From NCBI RefSeq assembly GCF_019426345.1, contig NZ_JAHLLW010000004.1, forward strand, positions 62,001 to 126,000: DNA of 64,000 nt, given 5' to 3'. Every line of letters begins with the position of its first letter. Within the stretch, counting starts at the first letter, position 1. The notes beneath the pieces were generated by a model. It was not told the origin of the DNA, did no database searches, and saw only the letters and a list, made by a program, of their open reading frames with translations. This stretch comes from Marinomonas lutimaris (lineage in GTDB: Bacteria > Pseudomonadota > Gammaproteobacteria > Pseudomonadales > Marinomonadaceae). A program made the position numbers and the translations under genes. Below, piece by piece: positions 8,608 to 18,761 of the stretch.

Positions 8608-9078
8608 TTAACCGCGGATTATAGATACATTTTCAGCTTGTTTGCCTTTCTCACCTTCAGTGACATAAAAGCGAACCAACTGACCTTCAACCAAGAAACG
8701 GCGACCACGTCCACGGATTGCACGATAATGAACAAACACATCATCACCATTTTCCATAGTTAAAAAACCAAAACCTTTTGAAGAGTTGAACCACTTAACC
8801 GTTCCTTGCTCACGGTCATCATCTTCATCTTCTTCAGACTCAGAATCATAACCGGCAGAACTAGCCTGGCTGACCATAGCACCGACATAAACAGATACTA
8901 GAACAAAGCCAAAATATACTAGGAAATTTGTGCCCATTTCTTCTTTTAATACCCCAGCCAAAAGCAGAGGCACGATCAAAGCAATAACAAGGCTAACTAT
9001 AAATGTGCGCAACGAAAACAAACCGGAACCAACAGAAGACCCTTTATTACGCGAAACATTATCCTGATGATCATTCAT
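8608..9078 (-). CDS. Membrane-anchored cold-shock-domain protein
   Basis: A 156-residue fusion. Residues about 24-44 and 51-70 are hydrophobic membrane helices, 78-91 is a run of Ser/Glu/Asp (acidic linker), and 91-155 is a cold-shock domain. The domain has RNP1 KGFGFLT (101-107) and RNP2 DVFVHY (113-118), so the RNA-binding surface is intact. Free CspA-type proteins are about 70 residues and have no membrane part. The architecture implies a nucleic-acid-binding domain held at the inner membrane, facing the cytoplasm if both termini are inside. The target is unknown. Confidence 0.85.
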   Translation of the reverse strand: MNDHQDNVSRNKGSSVGSGLFSLRTFIVSLVIALIVPLLLAGVLKEEMGTNFLVYFGFVLVSVYVGAMVSQASSAGYDSESEEDEDDDREQGTVKWFNSSKGFGFLTMENGDDVFVHYRAIRGRGRRFLVEGQLVRFYVTEGEKGKQAENVSIIRG

Positions 9079-9367
9079 AACAGTATATCTCTTATTAAAT
9101 TAAATATTATTGTGAAGCAAAGCCATTTCTAAAAAAATAGACTCTGTGTTAGTACAAACGTGAATAAATGAATATTTTTACTAAACTCTTTCCGAAATCA
9201 CCATGTGAAGCTAAAGAAGATAGTAGTAAAATACTCAACTTCTTTATGAGAGCAATTTTCACGCCACTCTTACACTTAAAATGACCAATACTTGCGTCAT
9301 GTTTTTGTATAGAATCGCTCATTAAATACGAATTTAGCCTAGTAAGGTTAACACACAGAAGGTATCT

Positions 9368-9580
9368 ATGAACACCTCACAAATCAATCAACGCATCGAC
9401 GAATTAGAATTCAAACTACAATTTCAAGAAGACACGATTGATAGTTTAAATCAGGCGCTTATCAGCCAGCAAAAAGACATGCTATTGATGAGAGAAAAAC
9501 TGGTTCTATTAGGCAATCAGCTAGAGTCCTATCGCCAACAACAGCCTATTCATGATGGTGATCGACCACCACATTATTAA
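9368..9580 (+). CDS. slyX: SlyX family protein
   Basis: 70-residue coiled-coil protein: heptad-rich MNTSQINQRIDELEFKLQFQ followed by a polar tail ending in the family's characteristic PPHY. An AGAAGG ribosome site sits 5 nt before ATG 9368. SlyX proteins are widespread in proteobacteria, but their molecular role is not established. It is a single + strand gene between two - strand genes. Confidence 0.88.
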   Translation: MNTSQINQRIDELEFKLQFQEDTIDSLNQALISQQKDMLLMREKLVLLGNQLESYRQQQPIHDGDRPPHY

Positions 9581-9591
9581 TAACTAATGAA

Positions 9592-10386
9592 TTAAGCAGA
9601 AAGCGTGTCGAGCGATTTTAAAACATAGATATCAAATCGACCTGACTTCCCTTCCAATTGATAAGTTGGTTCGACACTGTCTAAAAACGGAGCGCCTTTA
9701 GGGCGTTTCACAACTACTCTATATTCAGCTAAGCGCAATGCGTAAGACAACAAGCTATCAGCATCTAAGTCCTTACCAACCAAATCTCTAAAAAAAGCCA
9801 TTTCTTTTTTAGCTGCTGCTGAGGATTTATCCGTATGCGGATACATTGGATCCAAATACACCACATCAAACTTCTCACCGCTATCTATACCGGCTATATC
9901 TGTATCAAGCAAAGACATCTTAGAAACAATCGTAGCCACCTCATGATGAAAAGAGGCCCTGTACAAGCCATCTTCCAGCATCGCCCTAACAAAGCCTACG
10001 CGTTCACAAAGAGAAACAGAGCATCCCAAGCATGCTAATACAAAAGCATCACGCCCTAAGCCTGCTGTCGCATCAAGTATAGACACATTAGCGCGCTTGT
10101 TCAGCCCTACTGCTTTCGCAATATCCTGCCCTTTTCCACCACCAAATCGCCTTCTATGATCAACAGCCCCAGAGGTAAAGTCTACATAAACGGGCTTCGG
10201 CGCGCCTTTTCCAGTTTTAGCTACCGCAATTCCATCCGGTGTTTTCAATAAAAGATAATCATATTTAGTGACAAACTTGAGAGGCTCATGCAGCAGCATA
10301 AAATCAAGACTTAACGACTTAGCCAATGAGCGAGACTCCGACTCCAGAAACTTATCTGTTGTTGCTACTGCGATAGAATTAAGCAA
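9592..10386 (-). CDS. rsmJ: 16S rRNA (guanine-1516-N2)-methyltransferase RsmJ
   Basis: SAM-dependent methyltransferase that modifies G1516 of 16S rRNA (former YhiQ family). The product is 264 residues. The SAM-binding motif [11 protein letters not shown] begins at Asp105, and the catalytic-type motif YLDPMYPH is near 170. [20 protein letters not shown] upstream of motif I is typical of RsmJ. It is separated from uppP by about 200 bp containing a probable terminator, so it likely has its own promoter. Confidence 0.92.
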   Translation of the reverse strand: MLNSIAVATTDKFLESESRSLAKSLSLDFMLLHEPLKFVTKYDYLLLKTPDGIAVAKTGKGAPKPVYVDFTSGAVDHRRRFGGGKGQDIAKAVGLNKRANVSILDATAGLGRDAFVLACLGCSVSLCERVGFVRAMLEDGLYRASFHHEVATIVSKMSLLDTDIAGIDSGEKFDVVYLDPMYPHTDKSSAAAKKEMAFFRDLVGKDLDADSLLSYALRLAEYRVVVKRPKGAPFLDSVEPTYQLEGKSGRFDIYVLKSLDTLSA

Positions 10387-10486
10387 AAGCCTCTCCCCAA
10401 AATACTATAAAACAAGAATCAACAAGCAAGCCTGTATGTCCACTTTCTGTTAAACCACACTGACAAGATTATCCAATAGTAAAATA

Positions 10487-10518
10487 GAAAAAAGCCCCTC
10501 AGAAATTAGAAGCTTTTA
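10487..10518 (-). terminator. Possible terminator downstream of uppP
   Basis: On the - strand AAAAGC TTC ... GAGGGGC TTTTTT, a short stem with some wobble pairs followed by a T-run, about 70 nt after the uppP stop. The stem is weak. Confidence 0.45.
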
Positions 10519-10587
10519 TCTTAACTAAAAAAACGAACACCTCTAATACAGCAAGACACTCAATATGGAATAAATCTCTTCAACGAC

Positions 10588-11388
10588 TTAAACATAAACA
10601 ATCATCAAGAGAACGGAGCCTAAAATTAATCTATAGACAAAAAAAGGAAAAAAGCCAATCCTATTAAGCCACTTCAAAAATAGATAAATACAGAGATAAG
10701 CACTGATTGCTGAAAGAATAACTCCCATCAAAATACTCCACCAATCCACTGCAATATCTGAAGATACAAGTTCAATCGACTTTAAACCACCAGCAGCTAA
10801 AATAAGAGGGATAGACAAAAGAAACGAAAATCTAGCCGCACATTCACGACTAAAACCGAGAAAGCGTGCCGCCGTCATAGTAATACCAGAGCGAGAGGTT
10901 CCAGGAATTAAAGCAAGCGCCTGAGCAAAGCCAATATACAGCACACTTTTCAAACCAAAGTCTTGCTCAGCTTTATGAGAAGCACCATAGCGGTCTGACA
11001 ACCAAAGTAAAACACCAAAACCAATGGTGGTATAAGCAATCACTTCTAAAGAACGCAAGTTCGTACTAATAAAGTCATCAAATAGAAGGCCTGCGATACA
11101 AGCTGGCAAGGTGGCAAGACAAATCCACCAAGCCAAACGACTATCCTGTGTAGAGCGCTTATCTCGAATAGAAACACACCAAGCAACAATAATTTGCACG
11201 ATGTCTTTTCTAAAATAACCAACAATGGCCATTAATGTCCCCACATGAACAGCCACATCAAATGCTAAACCTTGATCAGGCCAATTAAGCAGCTGTGCTG
11301 GGAGTATTAGATGAGCAGAACTTGAGATAGGCAGAAACTCAGTTAATCCCTGAATAACCGCCAAAAAGACAATGTGATACCACAACAT
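10588..11388 (-). CDS. uppP: Undecaprenyl-diphosphatase UppP (BacA)
   Basis: Integral membrane phosphatase that recycles undecaprenyl diphosphate to the monophosphate lipid carrier for peptidoglycan and surface polysaccharides; overproduction gives bacitracin resistance in E. coli. It is 266 residues with about eight hydrophobic segments. The two family signatures are present: QGLTEFLPISSSAHL near the N-terminus and PGTSRSGITMTAARFLGFSR in the middle. It starts 4 nt after the tsaB stop, so it is translated from the adk-tsaB-uppP transcript. Confidence 0.96.
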   Translation of the reverse strand: MLWYHIVFLAVIQGLTEFLPISSSAHLILPAQLLNWPDQGLAFDVAVHVGTLMAIVGYFRKDIVQIIVAWCVSIRDKRSTQDSRLAWWICLATLPACIAGLLFDDFISTNLRSLEVIAYTTIGFGVLLWLSDRYGASHKAEQDFGLKSVLYIGFAQALALIPGTSRSGITMTAARFLGFSRECAARFSFLLSIPLILAAGGLKSIELVSSDIAVDWWSILMGVILSAISAYLCIYLFLKWLNRIGFFPFFVYRLILGSVLLMIVYV

Positions 11389-11392
11389 ATAT

Positions 11393-12100
11393 TTAACGCT
11401 TCCCTATACGCGGAGCCTGCTTTTCCCAGCTAATTTCATCTCTTAAATAGGTTGGAATAGCATCATAAGAAGATACCACTTCACCTCGTTGGAATTGCAA
11501 CAATCCCAATTCTGCAATACATGCCGCGCGAGGCGCTAATTCAGTTAAAATATGAGTAGGGTGTGTCGGGAGCAAAGACGTTAAAACATCTTCATAACAC
11601 CAGCCAGAACCAACACCATCAAAGCTGGTTGAAAACATAGATAAAGCAGCAGGCTTCACAACACATTCATCGATCAATGAATCTATTTGGTAGCGCCCTT
11701 CCACTTTATTGACACTATAGCCGCCCATGTAAATCTCACCCATACGAGCATCTAGAGCAGCGAGCCAATTATTTTTACCCGTTTTTTGAAAGCCTTCTAG
11801 TGACAAGGCAGCAAGTGTCGAAACAGGGATAACCGGCAAATCTGCACCAAAGGCGAGCCCTTGCACAACCCCTGCGCTTATCCTGAGCCCTGTAAATGAT
11901 CCTGGACCACGCCCAAAAGCGATGGCATCAAGATCGGTCAGAGTTAGTCCCGCTTGCCCAAGAATCTGATCTACCATTGGCAAAATCAAATCATTATGAA
12001 GACGCGGAGCCATACGGAAGTCTTCCAACACCACGCCATCAATGTTCAACGCCACCGAACAAGCTGGCGTTGATGTATCTAATGCTAAAATAACCGTCAT
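11393..12100 (-). CDS. tsaB: tRNA threonylcarbamoyladenosine biosynthesis protein TsaB
   Basis: 235-residue inactive ASKHA-fold partner of TsaD/TsaE, needed for t6A at position 37 of ANN-decoding tRNAs. The N-terminus ILALDTSTPACSVAL and GRGPGSFTGLRISAGVVQGLA are typical of the TsaB/YeaZ family. The start lies 7 nt after the adk stop and the stop 4 nt before uppP, consistent with an operon. Confidence 0.95.
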   Translation of the reverse strand: MTVILALDTSTPACSVALNIDGVVLEDFRMAPRLHNDLILPMVDQILGQAGLTLTDLDAIAFGRGPGSFTGLRISAGVVQGLAFGADLPVIPVSTLAALSLEGFQKTGKNNWLAALDARMGEIYMGGYSVNKVEGRYQIDSLIDECVVKPAALSMFSTSFDGVGSGWCYEDVLTSLLPTHPTHILTELAPRAACIAELGLLQFQRGEVVSSYDAIPTYLRDEISWEKQAPRIGKR

Positions 12101-12107
12101 TGAATGA

Positions 12108-12953
<846 letters not shown>

Positions 12954-12989
12954 TTACTCATACTGAGCATTTATCAACCACATTTGCAA

Positions 12990-15620
12990 TTAGCCCGTAT
13001 TTTGCATACCACTGGCAATACCTGCCATGGTAATCATTAAGGCTTTATTGACCTCTGCATTGTCTTCATCTTTTCGGCTGCGATACAAAAGCTCCGCCTG
13101 TAAATAGTGCAATGGATCAATATAAGGATTACGAACATCGATAGACTGACGAATTGTTTTATTGTCTTCAATAAGTCGCTCTTGCTTCTTAAGCACCTTC
13201 ACAAGCTCACTGACTTGCTTGAGCTTACCACGCAATAAACGCCCCAAACCTTGCAATTCTTCACCAACCAGACGTTTTTCATAGTACTCAGCAATTTCGG
13301 GTTCTGCTTTTGCCAATACCATGTCCAACATGTCTAGATAAGCGCCAAAAAAAGGCCATTTTTTATGCATCTCACGTAATTTTTCCAAATTACCAGAGTC
13401 TACACCTTGCTGTAATGCACTTTCAGCACCCAACCAAGCAGGCAACATAAGACGAATTTGCATCCACGCAAATATCCAAGGAATCGCTCGTAAACTCTCC
13501 ACACCGCCATCGGAACGACGACGCGCTGGGCGAGAACCTAAAGGTAACTTAGCTAGCTCTTGCTCTGGTGTGGTTGCTCTAAAGTAAGGCACAAAGTCGT
13601 CATGACCACGAATAATAGAACGATACTGATTCATTCCTACTTCGGCCATTTCATCCATAATGGCACGCCATTCTTCTTTAGGCGCCTCAGCAGGAATCAA
13701 AGATGCTTCCATCACTGCCGAGCAGTAAAGCTCCAAAGATCGAACCGCGATATCAGGAATACCAAATTTAAAGCGAATCATTTCACCTTGTTCAGTAACC
13801 CGAATCGCACCATTCACAGAACCAGGTGGTTGAGACAGAATTGCCACGTGAGCAGGGCCGCCACCGCGACCTACGGTACCGCCGCGCCCATGGAACAAGG
13901 TCAGGTGAATACCATGTTTTTTACATAGTCGAGTAAGTGCTTCTTGCGCTCGATATTGTCCCCACGTCGCAGCAATCTGGCCAGCGTCCTTGGCCGAATC
14001 TGAATAGCCAATCATGACTTCCTGACGACCATCGATATAAGCTTTATACCAAGGCAAAGAAAATAACTGCTCAATAATAGGCTCAGCGTTATCCAAATCG
14101 GCAAGAGTTTCAAATAAAGGCACGATGCGCATTGGAAAACTCACACCGGACTCTTTCAGCATCAAAGCAACCGCCAACACATCGGATGGCGCACTGGCCA
14201 TAGAAATGACGTAAGAGCCAAAGGAGTTTTGCTGGCCTTTTGAAATCATTGTAAAAGTATCGAGTACTTCTTTGACTTCGGCGGTTGGTGTCCATTCCAT
14301 TGGTAAAAGCGGACGTTTTGAATTCAATTCGGTCAGTAGGAAAGCCTGACGAGACGCTTCGTCCCACTCAGCATAATCACCAAGACCATAGAAGCGAGTA
14401 ATCGCAGATAACGCATCAATATGACGGGAAGCATCTTGGCGAACATCAAGGCGAACTAAGGTCGCACCAAAGGTTGCTGCACAGCGAATAAGATCAAGCA
14501 ATGATCCATTAGCAATCACCTTCATACCGCAATCTAATAGAGATTGATAACACAAAATTAGATCATCAGTGAGCTCTTGAATATCAAGAAAAATATCCTC
14601 ATCAGATGTTGGCTTGCCATCTAAACACGCTTTCGCCCAATTTTTGGTGGCTAGCATTTTATTTTCTAGATGACGTAATACTTCACGATAAGGCTGTGCA
14701 CTGTCACCAACACGAGCACGCAAAGCATCATTGCACTGCGTCATAGAAAACTCTGAACGCAATACATTTAAATCTTTTATATAGAGATCCGCTGCCATCC
14801 AACGAGCCAATAAAGTCACTTCTTTGGTTACTTTATGAGTCACATTCGGATTACCATCGCGGTCACCGCCCATCCAAGTTGCAAAGCGAATAGGCGCTAA
14901 ATCAAGAGGTAAACGGTCTTCTTTGGAAAACTGGCTAAACTGCTCATCAAGTTGACGAAAAAAGCGAGGCACAGCTTGCCACAAGGATTGCTCAATAACC
15001 GCAAAACCCCATTTCGCCTCATCAACAGGTGTTGGTCGTTCTTCACGAATTTCGTCTGTATGCCAAGCCTGAGTAATAATTTCTTTCAGGCGACGAATGT
15101 GCTTTGTTTCTTCTAACGGAAGAATATTATCTTTGTCGAGAGCTTCTAATTCACTGGAAATATTGTCATATTTTCGAATCAGCGAGCGGCGTACCACTTC
15201 TGTTGGATGCGCCGTCAAAACAAGTTCAATAGATTGCGATTGCAATGATGCAAGCATTTGTTCAGCAGTAAAATTTTGTTTGGAAAGACGAGTTAACAAG
15301 TCTCCCACTGGGTTGTGGTATACACCCAAACTCTCATTAGTACGGCGGCGATGCACTCGGTGGTATTGTTCTGCAATATTAGATAAGTTCAAGAACTGAT
15401 TAAATGCACGAGCAACGGGCACAATCTCTTTATCTTCTAATGCCTCCAAGGCTTTAATAAGAGCAGCTGAATCGCCAGATTGACGTCCATCTTTAGAAAG
15501 TAAGCGGATATTTTCCACTTTTTCTAGAAAGCCTTCCCCCAAATGATTACTCATGCTTTCGCCAAGGCAATCTCCTAGCAACCTGACATTTTCGCGTAAT
15601 GACGCCTGACTATCACTCAC
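12990..15620 (-). CDS. ppc: Phosphoenolpyruvate carboxylase Ppc
   Basis: Anaplerotic enzyme making oxaloacetate from PEP and bicarbonate. It is 876 residues, the normal bacterial length. Catalytic His138 is in VLTAHPTEVVRRS; other signatures are GYSDSAKDAG, the glycine-rich loop FHGRGGTVGRGGGP, and the conserved C-terminal QNTG. It is closed by the terminator at 12873-12920. Together with the glyoxylate genes at 50-54 kb it gives two ways to refill the TCA cycle. Confidence 0.98.
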   Translation of the reverse strand: MSDSQASLRENVRLLGDCLGESMSNHLGEGFLEKVENIRLLSKDGRQSGDSAALIKALEALEDKEIVPVARAFNQFLNLSNIAEQYHRVHRRRTNESLGVYHNPVGDLLTRLSKQNFTAEQMLASLQSQSIELVLTAHPTEVVRRSLIRKYDNISSELEALDKDNILPLEETKHIRRLKEIITQAWHTDEIREERPTPVDEAKWGFAVIEQSLWQAVPRFFRQLDEQFSQFSKEDRLPLDLAPIRFATWMGGDRDGNPNVTHKVTKEVTLLARWMAADLYIKDLNVLRSEFSMTQCNDALRARVGDSAQPYREVLRHLENKMLATKNWAKACLDGKPTSDEDIFLDIQELTDDLILCYQSLLDCGMKVIANGSLLDLIRCAATFGATLVRLDVRQDASRHIDALSAITRFYGLGDYAEWDEASRQAFLLTELNSKRPLLPMEWTPTAEVKEVLDTFTMISKGQQNSFGSYVISMASAPSDVLAVALMLKESGVSFPMRIVPLFETLADLDNAEPIIEQLFSLPWYKAYIDGRQEVMIGYSDSAKDAGQIAATWGQYRAQEALTRLCKKHGIHLTLFHGRGGTVGRGGGPAHVAILSQPPGSVNGAIRVTEQGEMIRFKFGIPDIAVRSLELYCSAVMEASLIPAEAPKEEWRAIMDEMAEVGMNQYRSIIRGHDDFVPYFRATTPEQELAKLPLGSRPARRRSDGGVESLRAIPWIFAWMQIRLMLPAWLGAESALQQGVDSGNLEKLREMHKKWPFFGAYLDMLDMVLAKAEPEIAEYYEKRLVGEELQGLGRLLRGKLKQVSELVKVLKKQERLIEDNKTIRQSIDVRNPYIDPLHYLQAELLYRSRKDEDNAEVNKALMITMAGIASGMQNTG

Positions 15621-15689
15621 TTCACCCTCCTAATGTTGCCAATGACGCTCTTTAAAAGCGCCTTATTATCCATCACACAGATTTCCAGC

Positions 15690-16499
15690 TTATAGGCCTT
15701 CACGCTTGGTTTGATCCCAATAACGATCTAACTCTTCTAAAGAACAATCTGTTAGTGTTTTATTTTGTGCCGACACAAGAGCTTCGATTCTACCAAAGCG
15801 ACGACGGAATTTTATATTTGTTTTATTCAATGCTACATCAGGCGAAACGTTTAAATGACGAGCCAAGTTACTGACCGCAAACAAAACGTCTCCCATTTCT
15901 TCTTCGACATGAAGGCGATTTTGCTCCTTCATTGCCTCTTCGAGCTCATCCAATTCTTCTCTAATCTTGTCAAAAACTGGCGCCACATCAGGCCAATCAA
16001 AACCAACTTTAGCGACTTTTTGCTGAATTTTCACCGCCTGCATTAACGCTGGCATAGAAGCAGGCACTTCATCTAACAAGCTACTACCGTCTGGTTTTTT
16101 TCCTTTTTCTTGCGCTTTAATCTGCTGCCACTGTTGTGCTATTTGCTCTTCACTTAGCATTGTTGGTTCGCCAAAACGAGTGATATCACCTTCTGGAAAA
16201 ACATGCGGATGGCGTCGCAGCATTTTCTCAACAATACCTGCTGCAATATCATCAAACGTAAAGCGTTGCTCTTCTTCGGCCATTTGCGCATAAAAAATCA
16301 CTTGGAAAAGTAAATCACCTAGCTCTTCTTTTAAATGATCGAAATCTTCACGCTCAATGGCATCCAACACCTCATAAGCTTCTTCTAAGGTATAAGGTGC
16401 AATGCTTTTATAAGTCTGCTTTTTATCCCAAGTACAACCAAACGCCTCATCCCTGAGGCAGCTCATCAAATACTGTAGCTGTTCAACCTTGCTGCTCAA
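15690..16499 (-). CDS. mazG: Nucleoside triphosphate pyrophosphohydrolase MazG
   Basis: Hydrolyses NTPs and dNTPs to monophosphates and is linked to control of (p)ppGpp levels in E. coli. It is 269 residues with two MazG domains: the N-terminal one carries EEAYEVLDAIE and EELGDLLFQVIFYAQMAEE, the C-terminal one EELDELEEAM and EEMGDVLFAVSNLARH, each with the EExx-type metal ligands. Its start overlaps the relA stop by 4 nt, giving tight translational coupling with the ppGpp synthetase. Confidence 0.95.
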   Translation of the reverse strand: MSSKVEQLQYLMSCLRDEAFGCTWDKKQTYKSIAPYTLEEAYEVLDAIEREDFDHLKEELGDLLFQVIFYAQMAEEEQRFTFDDIAAGIVEKMLRRHPHVFPEGDITRFGEPTMLSEEQIAQQWQQIKAQEKGKKPDGSSLLDEVPASMPALMQAVKIQQKVAKVGFDWPDVAPVFDKIREELDELEEAMKEQNRLHVEEEMGDVLFAVSNLARHLNVSPDVALNKTNIKFRRRFGRIEALVSAQNKTLTDCSLEELDRYWDQTKREGL

Positions 16500-18745
16500 A
16501 AGTCTCTCTCTCTGAACACATTCAACACATTAGGTAACTGATTAATACGGTGCAGCAACTTACTTAGCACGCTCAATTCACCCACTTCAATGGTGAAGCG
16601 AATACTTGCCGTGTGGTTTTCTTTTGCAGACAAGGTGTTCATCGACAGCAGGTTTACTTTTTCATTCGCCAACAAACTAGTGATGTCATTCAGCAAGCCG
16701 GTACGATCATAAGCTTCCACCTGTATATTGACAGGATATTGATTATCAAGCTCTTCACCCCAGCTCACATCAATAATACGCTCAGGCTCTTCTAAGCCCA
16801 ACTGAACGATATTAATACAATCTTGCCTGTGCACAGACACGCCACGACCCTGAGTGATAAAGCCAACGATGTCATCGCCAGGAATAGGCGTACAGCATTT
16901 AGCCATCTGCGTTAATAATTTGCCGACACCCAAGATATGAATATCGTTATCTGAAGATTTATGACGACTCTTTTTCAAACGAATTGGGCGTGGTGTGGCA
17001 GTCTCGCCATTTAGGTTGTAGAAGTCATCAATGACACGCAACACTTTAGATAACTGAATGTCTCCAGCACCAAGCGCTACGTATACTTCTTCAGCATAAG
17101 AAAAGTTAAAGCGAGAAGAAATAGCCTGCAAATCGATACGATTGTCTTCAAGACCAAGGCGTTTCAATTGCTTGTCTAATAAGTGCTTACCAGCATCCAG
17201 ATTTTTATCTCGATCTTCTTTTCTAAACCAGTTCTGAATCTTGGCTCTAGCACGGTTAGTTTGTACATAACCTAATGTCGGATGCAGCCAATCACGGCTA
17301 GGACCACCCTCTTTAGTGGTGAGAATTTCAACTTTGTCGCCGGTTTTTAAGTGAGTGACCAAGGAAATGATTTTGCCGTTTACCTTGGCACCACGACAGC
17401 GATGGCCAATTTCAGTGTGAACTCGATACGCAAAATCCACCGCTGTGGCATTAATAGGCAAGTCAACCACGTGCCCATCAGGTGTAAAAACATAGATACG
17501 ATCTTGCTCGATGTCACTTCGTACCTGTTCAGACAAAGACTCCAAATCACCTTGCACTTCGTGGAAGTCTAAAATAGTTCTTAGCCACTGAAGTTTTTCT
17601 TCGTAGCTGCTGCTATTGGAGCTTAGATCCGTACCTTTGTATTTCCAGTGAGCACAAACCCCAAGTTCTGCATCTTCATGCATTTTATGGGTTCGAATCT
17701 GAATCTCTAAAGCACGGCCTTGGGGACCAACAACCGCCGTATGCAATGACTGATAGCCATTCGATTTTGGGTTACTTATGTAATCATCAAATTCCTGCGG
17801 TATTGGACGCCACAGATTGTGAACGACACCGAGAACCCCATAACATTCCATTGGTTCGTCTACTAAAATGCGCACAGCTCGAACATCATAAACTTCATCA
17901 AAGCCAATATTTTTGCGCTTCATTTTGCGCCAAATACTATAGATGTGTTTTGCCCGCCCCATGAGATCAGCGTGAATATTAATGCCTTTTAAACGATCAT
18001 CTAATAGCTTAATAACATCATCAATAAACTGCTGGCGATCAAGACGTTTTTCGTCTAACCAAGTGGCGATGCGCTTGTAATCGGAAGGGTAAAGATAGCG
18101 GAAAGAGAGATCTTCCAATTCCCATTTGATATGGCCGATCCCCAAGCGATGAGCCAACGGCGCGTAAACACTCTGAACCTCAAGCGCAACGGCAACGCGA
18201 CGCTCTTCATTCTGATGCTTGGCTTCTTTAATCGCGCAAGCACGCTCGGCGAGTTTAATCAGTACGACACGCACATCATCAATGATAGAGACCAACATTT
18301 TGCGCAATGATTCTAGCTGGTTCTCACTGCTACCCAACACCTCAGCCGCAGAGTCTGCCGTCAAATTTTTCGAAACTTCCCCCATTTTCATCACCCCTTC
18401 GACAATCGAAGAGACTTTACGACCAAACATGTCGGTCACACGGGAAATGGGGAGTTGATCTTCTCTCACAACACGATATAAGGCGGCAGCGACTAATGAA
18501 TCTTGGTCTGCTCGAAAACCAGAAAGGATTTCCACCATTTCCAGCCCAGCACGAAAAGTACTCGCTTGCGCGCCCCAGTAAGAAGGTCGAGCGCACTGCA
18601 GTTCAGCTTGACGCGCCAACTCACAGGCCATACGCAAAGGAACTCGCGCACTGTCATCAATAAGATGTGCAAAATGCCCCATCCAAGCGTCAATATCAAC
18701 ACTACCATCTTCTAATACAGGGTGATCTTTTCTTACCGTTACCAT
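16496..18745 (-). CDS. relA: GTP pyrophosphokinase RelA
   Basis: Ribosome-associated (p)ppGpp synthetase of the stringent response, 749 residues. The hydrolase region near the N-terminus lacks the His-Asp pair (LVAAALYRVV where SpoT has HD), and the synthetase region has the acidic EFDDYI motif characteristic of RelA rather than the RFKDYI of SpoT. A TGS domain (DRIYVFTPDGHVVDLP) and a C-terminal ACT domain (QVEAYDRTGLLNDITSLLA) follow. It starts 16 nt after rlmD and overlaps mazG by 4 nt; this order is also found in Pseudomonas. Confidence 0.96.
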   Translation of the reverse strand: MVTVRKDHPVLEDGSVDIDAWMGHFAHLIDDSARVPLRMACELARQAELQCARPSYWGAQASTFRAGLEMVEILSGFRADQDSLVAAALYRVVREDQLPISRVTDMFGRKVSSIVEGVMKMGEVSKNLTADSAAEVLGSSENQLESLRKMLVSIIDDVRVVLIKLAERACAIKEAKHQNEERRVAVALEVQSVYAPLAHRLGIGHIKWELEDLSFRYLYPSDYKRIATWLDEKRLDRQQFIDDVIKLLDDRLKGINIHADLMGRAKHIYSIWRKMKRKNIGFDEVYDVRAVRILVDEPMECYGVLGVVHNLWRPIPQEFDDYISNPKSNGYQSLHTAVVGPQGRALEIQIRTHKMHEDAELGVCAHWKYKGTDLSSNSSSYEEKLQWLRTILDFHEVQGDLESLSEQVRSDIEQDRIYVFTPDGHVVDLPINATAVDFAYRVHTEIGHRCRGAKVNGKIISLVTHLKTGDKVEILTTKEGGPSRDWLHPTLGYVQTNRARAKIQNWFRKEDRDKNLDAGKHLLDKQLKRLGLEDNRIDLQAISSRFNFSYAEEVYVALGAGDIQLSKVLRVIDDFYNLNGETATPRPIRLKKSRHKSSDNDIHILGVGKLLTQMAKCCTPIPGDDIVGFITQGRGVSVHRQDCINIVQLGLEEPERIIDVSWGEELDNQYPVNIQVEAYDRTGLLNDITSLLANEKVNLLSMNTLSAKENHTASIRFTIEVGELSVLSKLLHRINQLPNVLNVFRERDF

Positions 18746-18761
18746 CTATCTGCCCTTAAAT

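Noticed and set aside
9079-9367. Small RNA or promoter in the gap before slyX
   Set aside because: AT-rich with no clear -35/-10 pair or stable hairpin; nothing could be supported.
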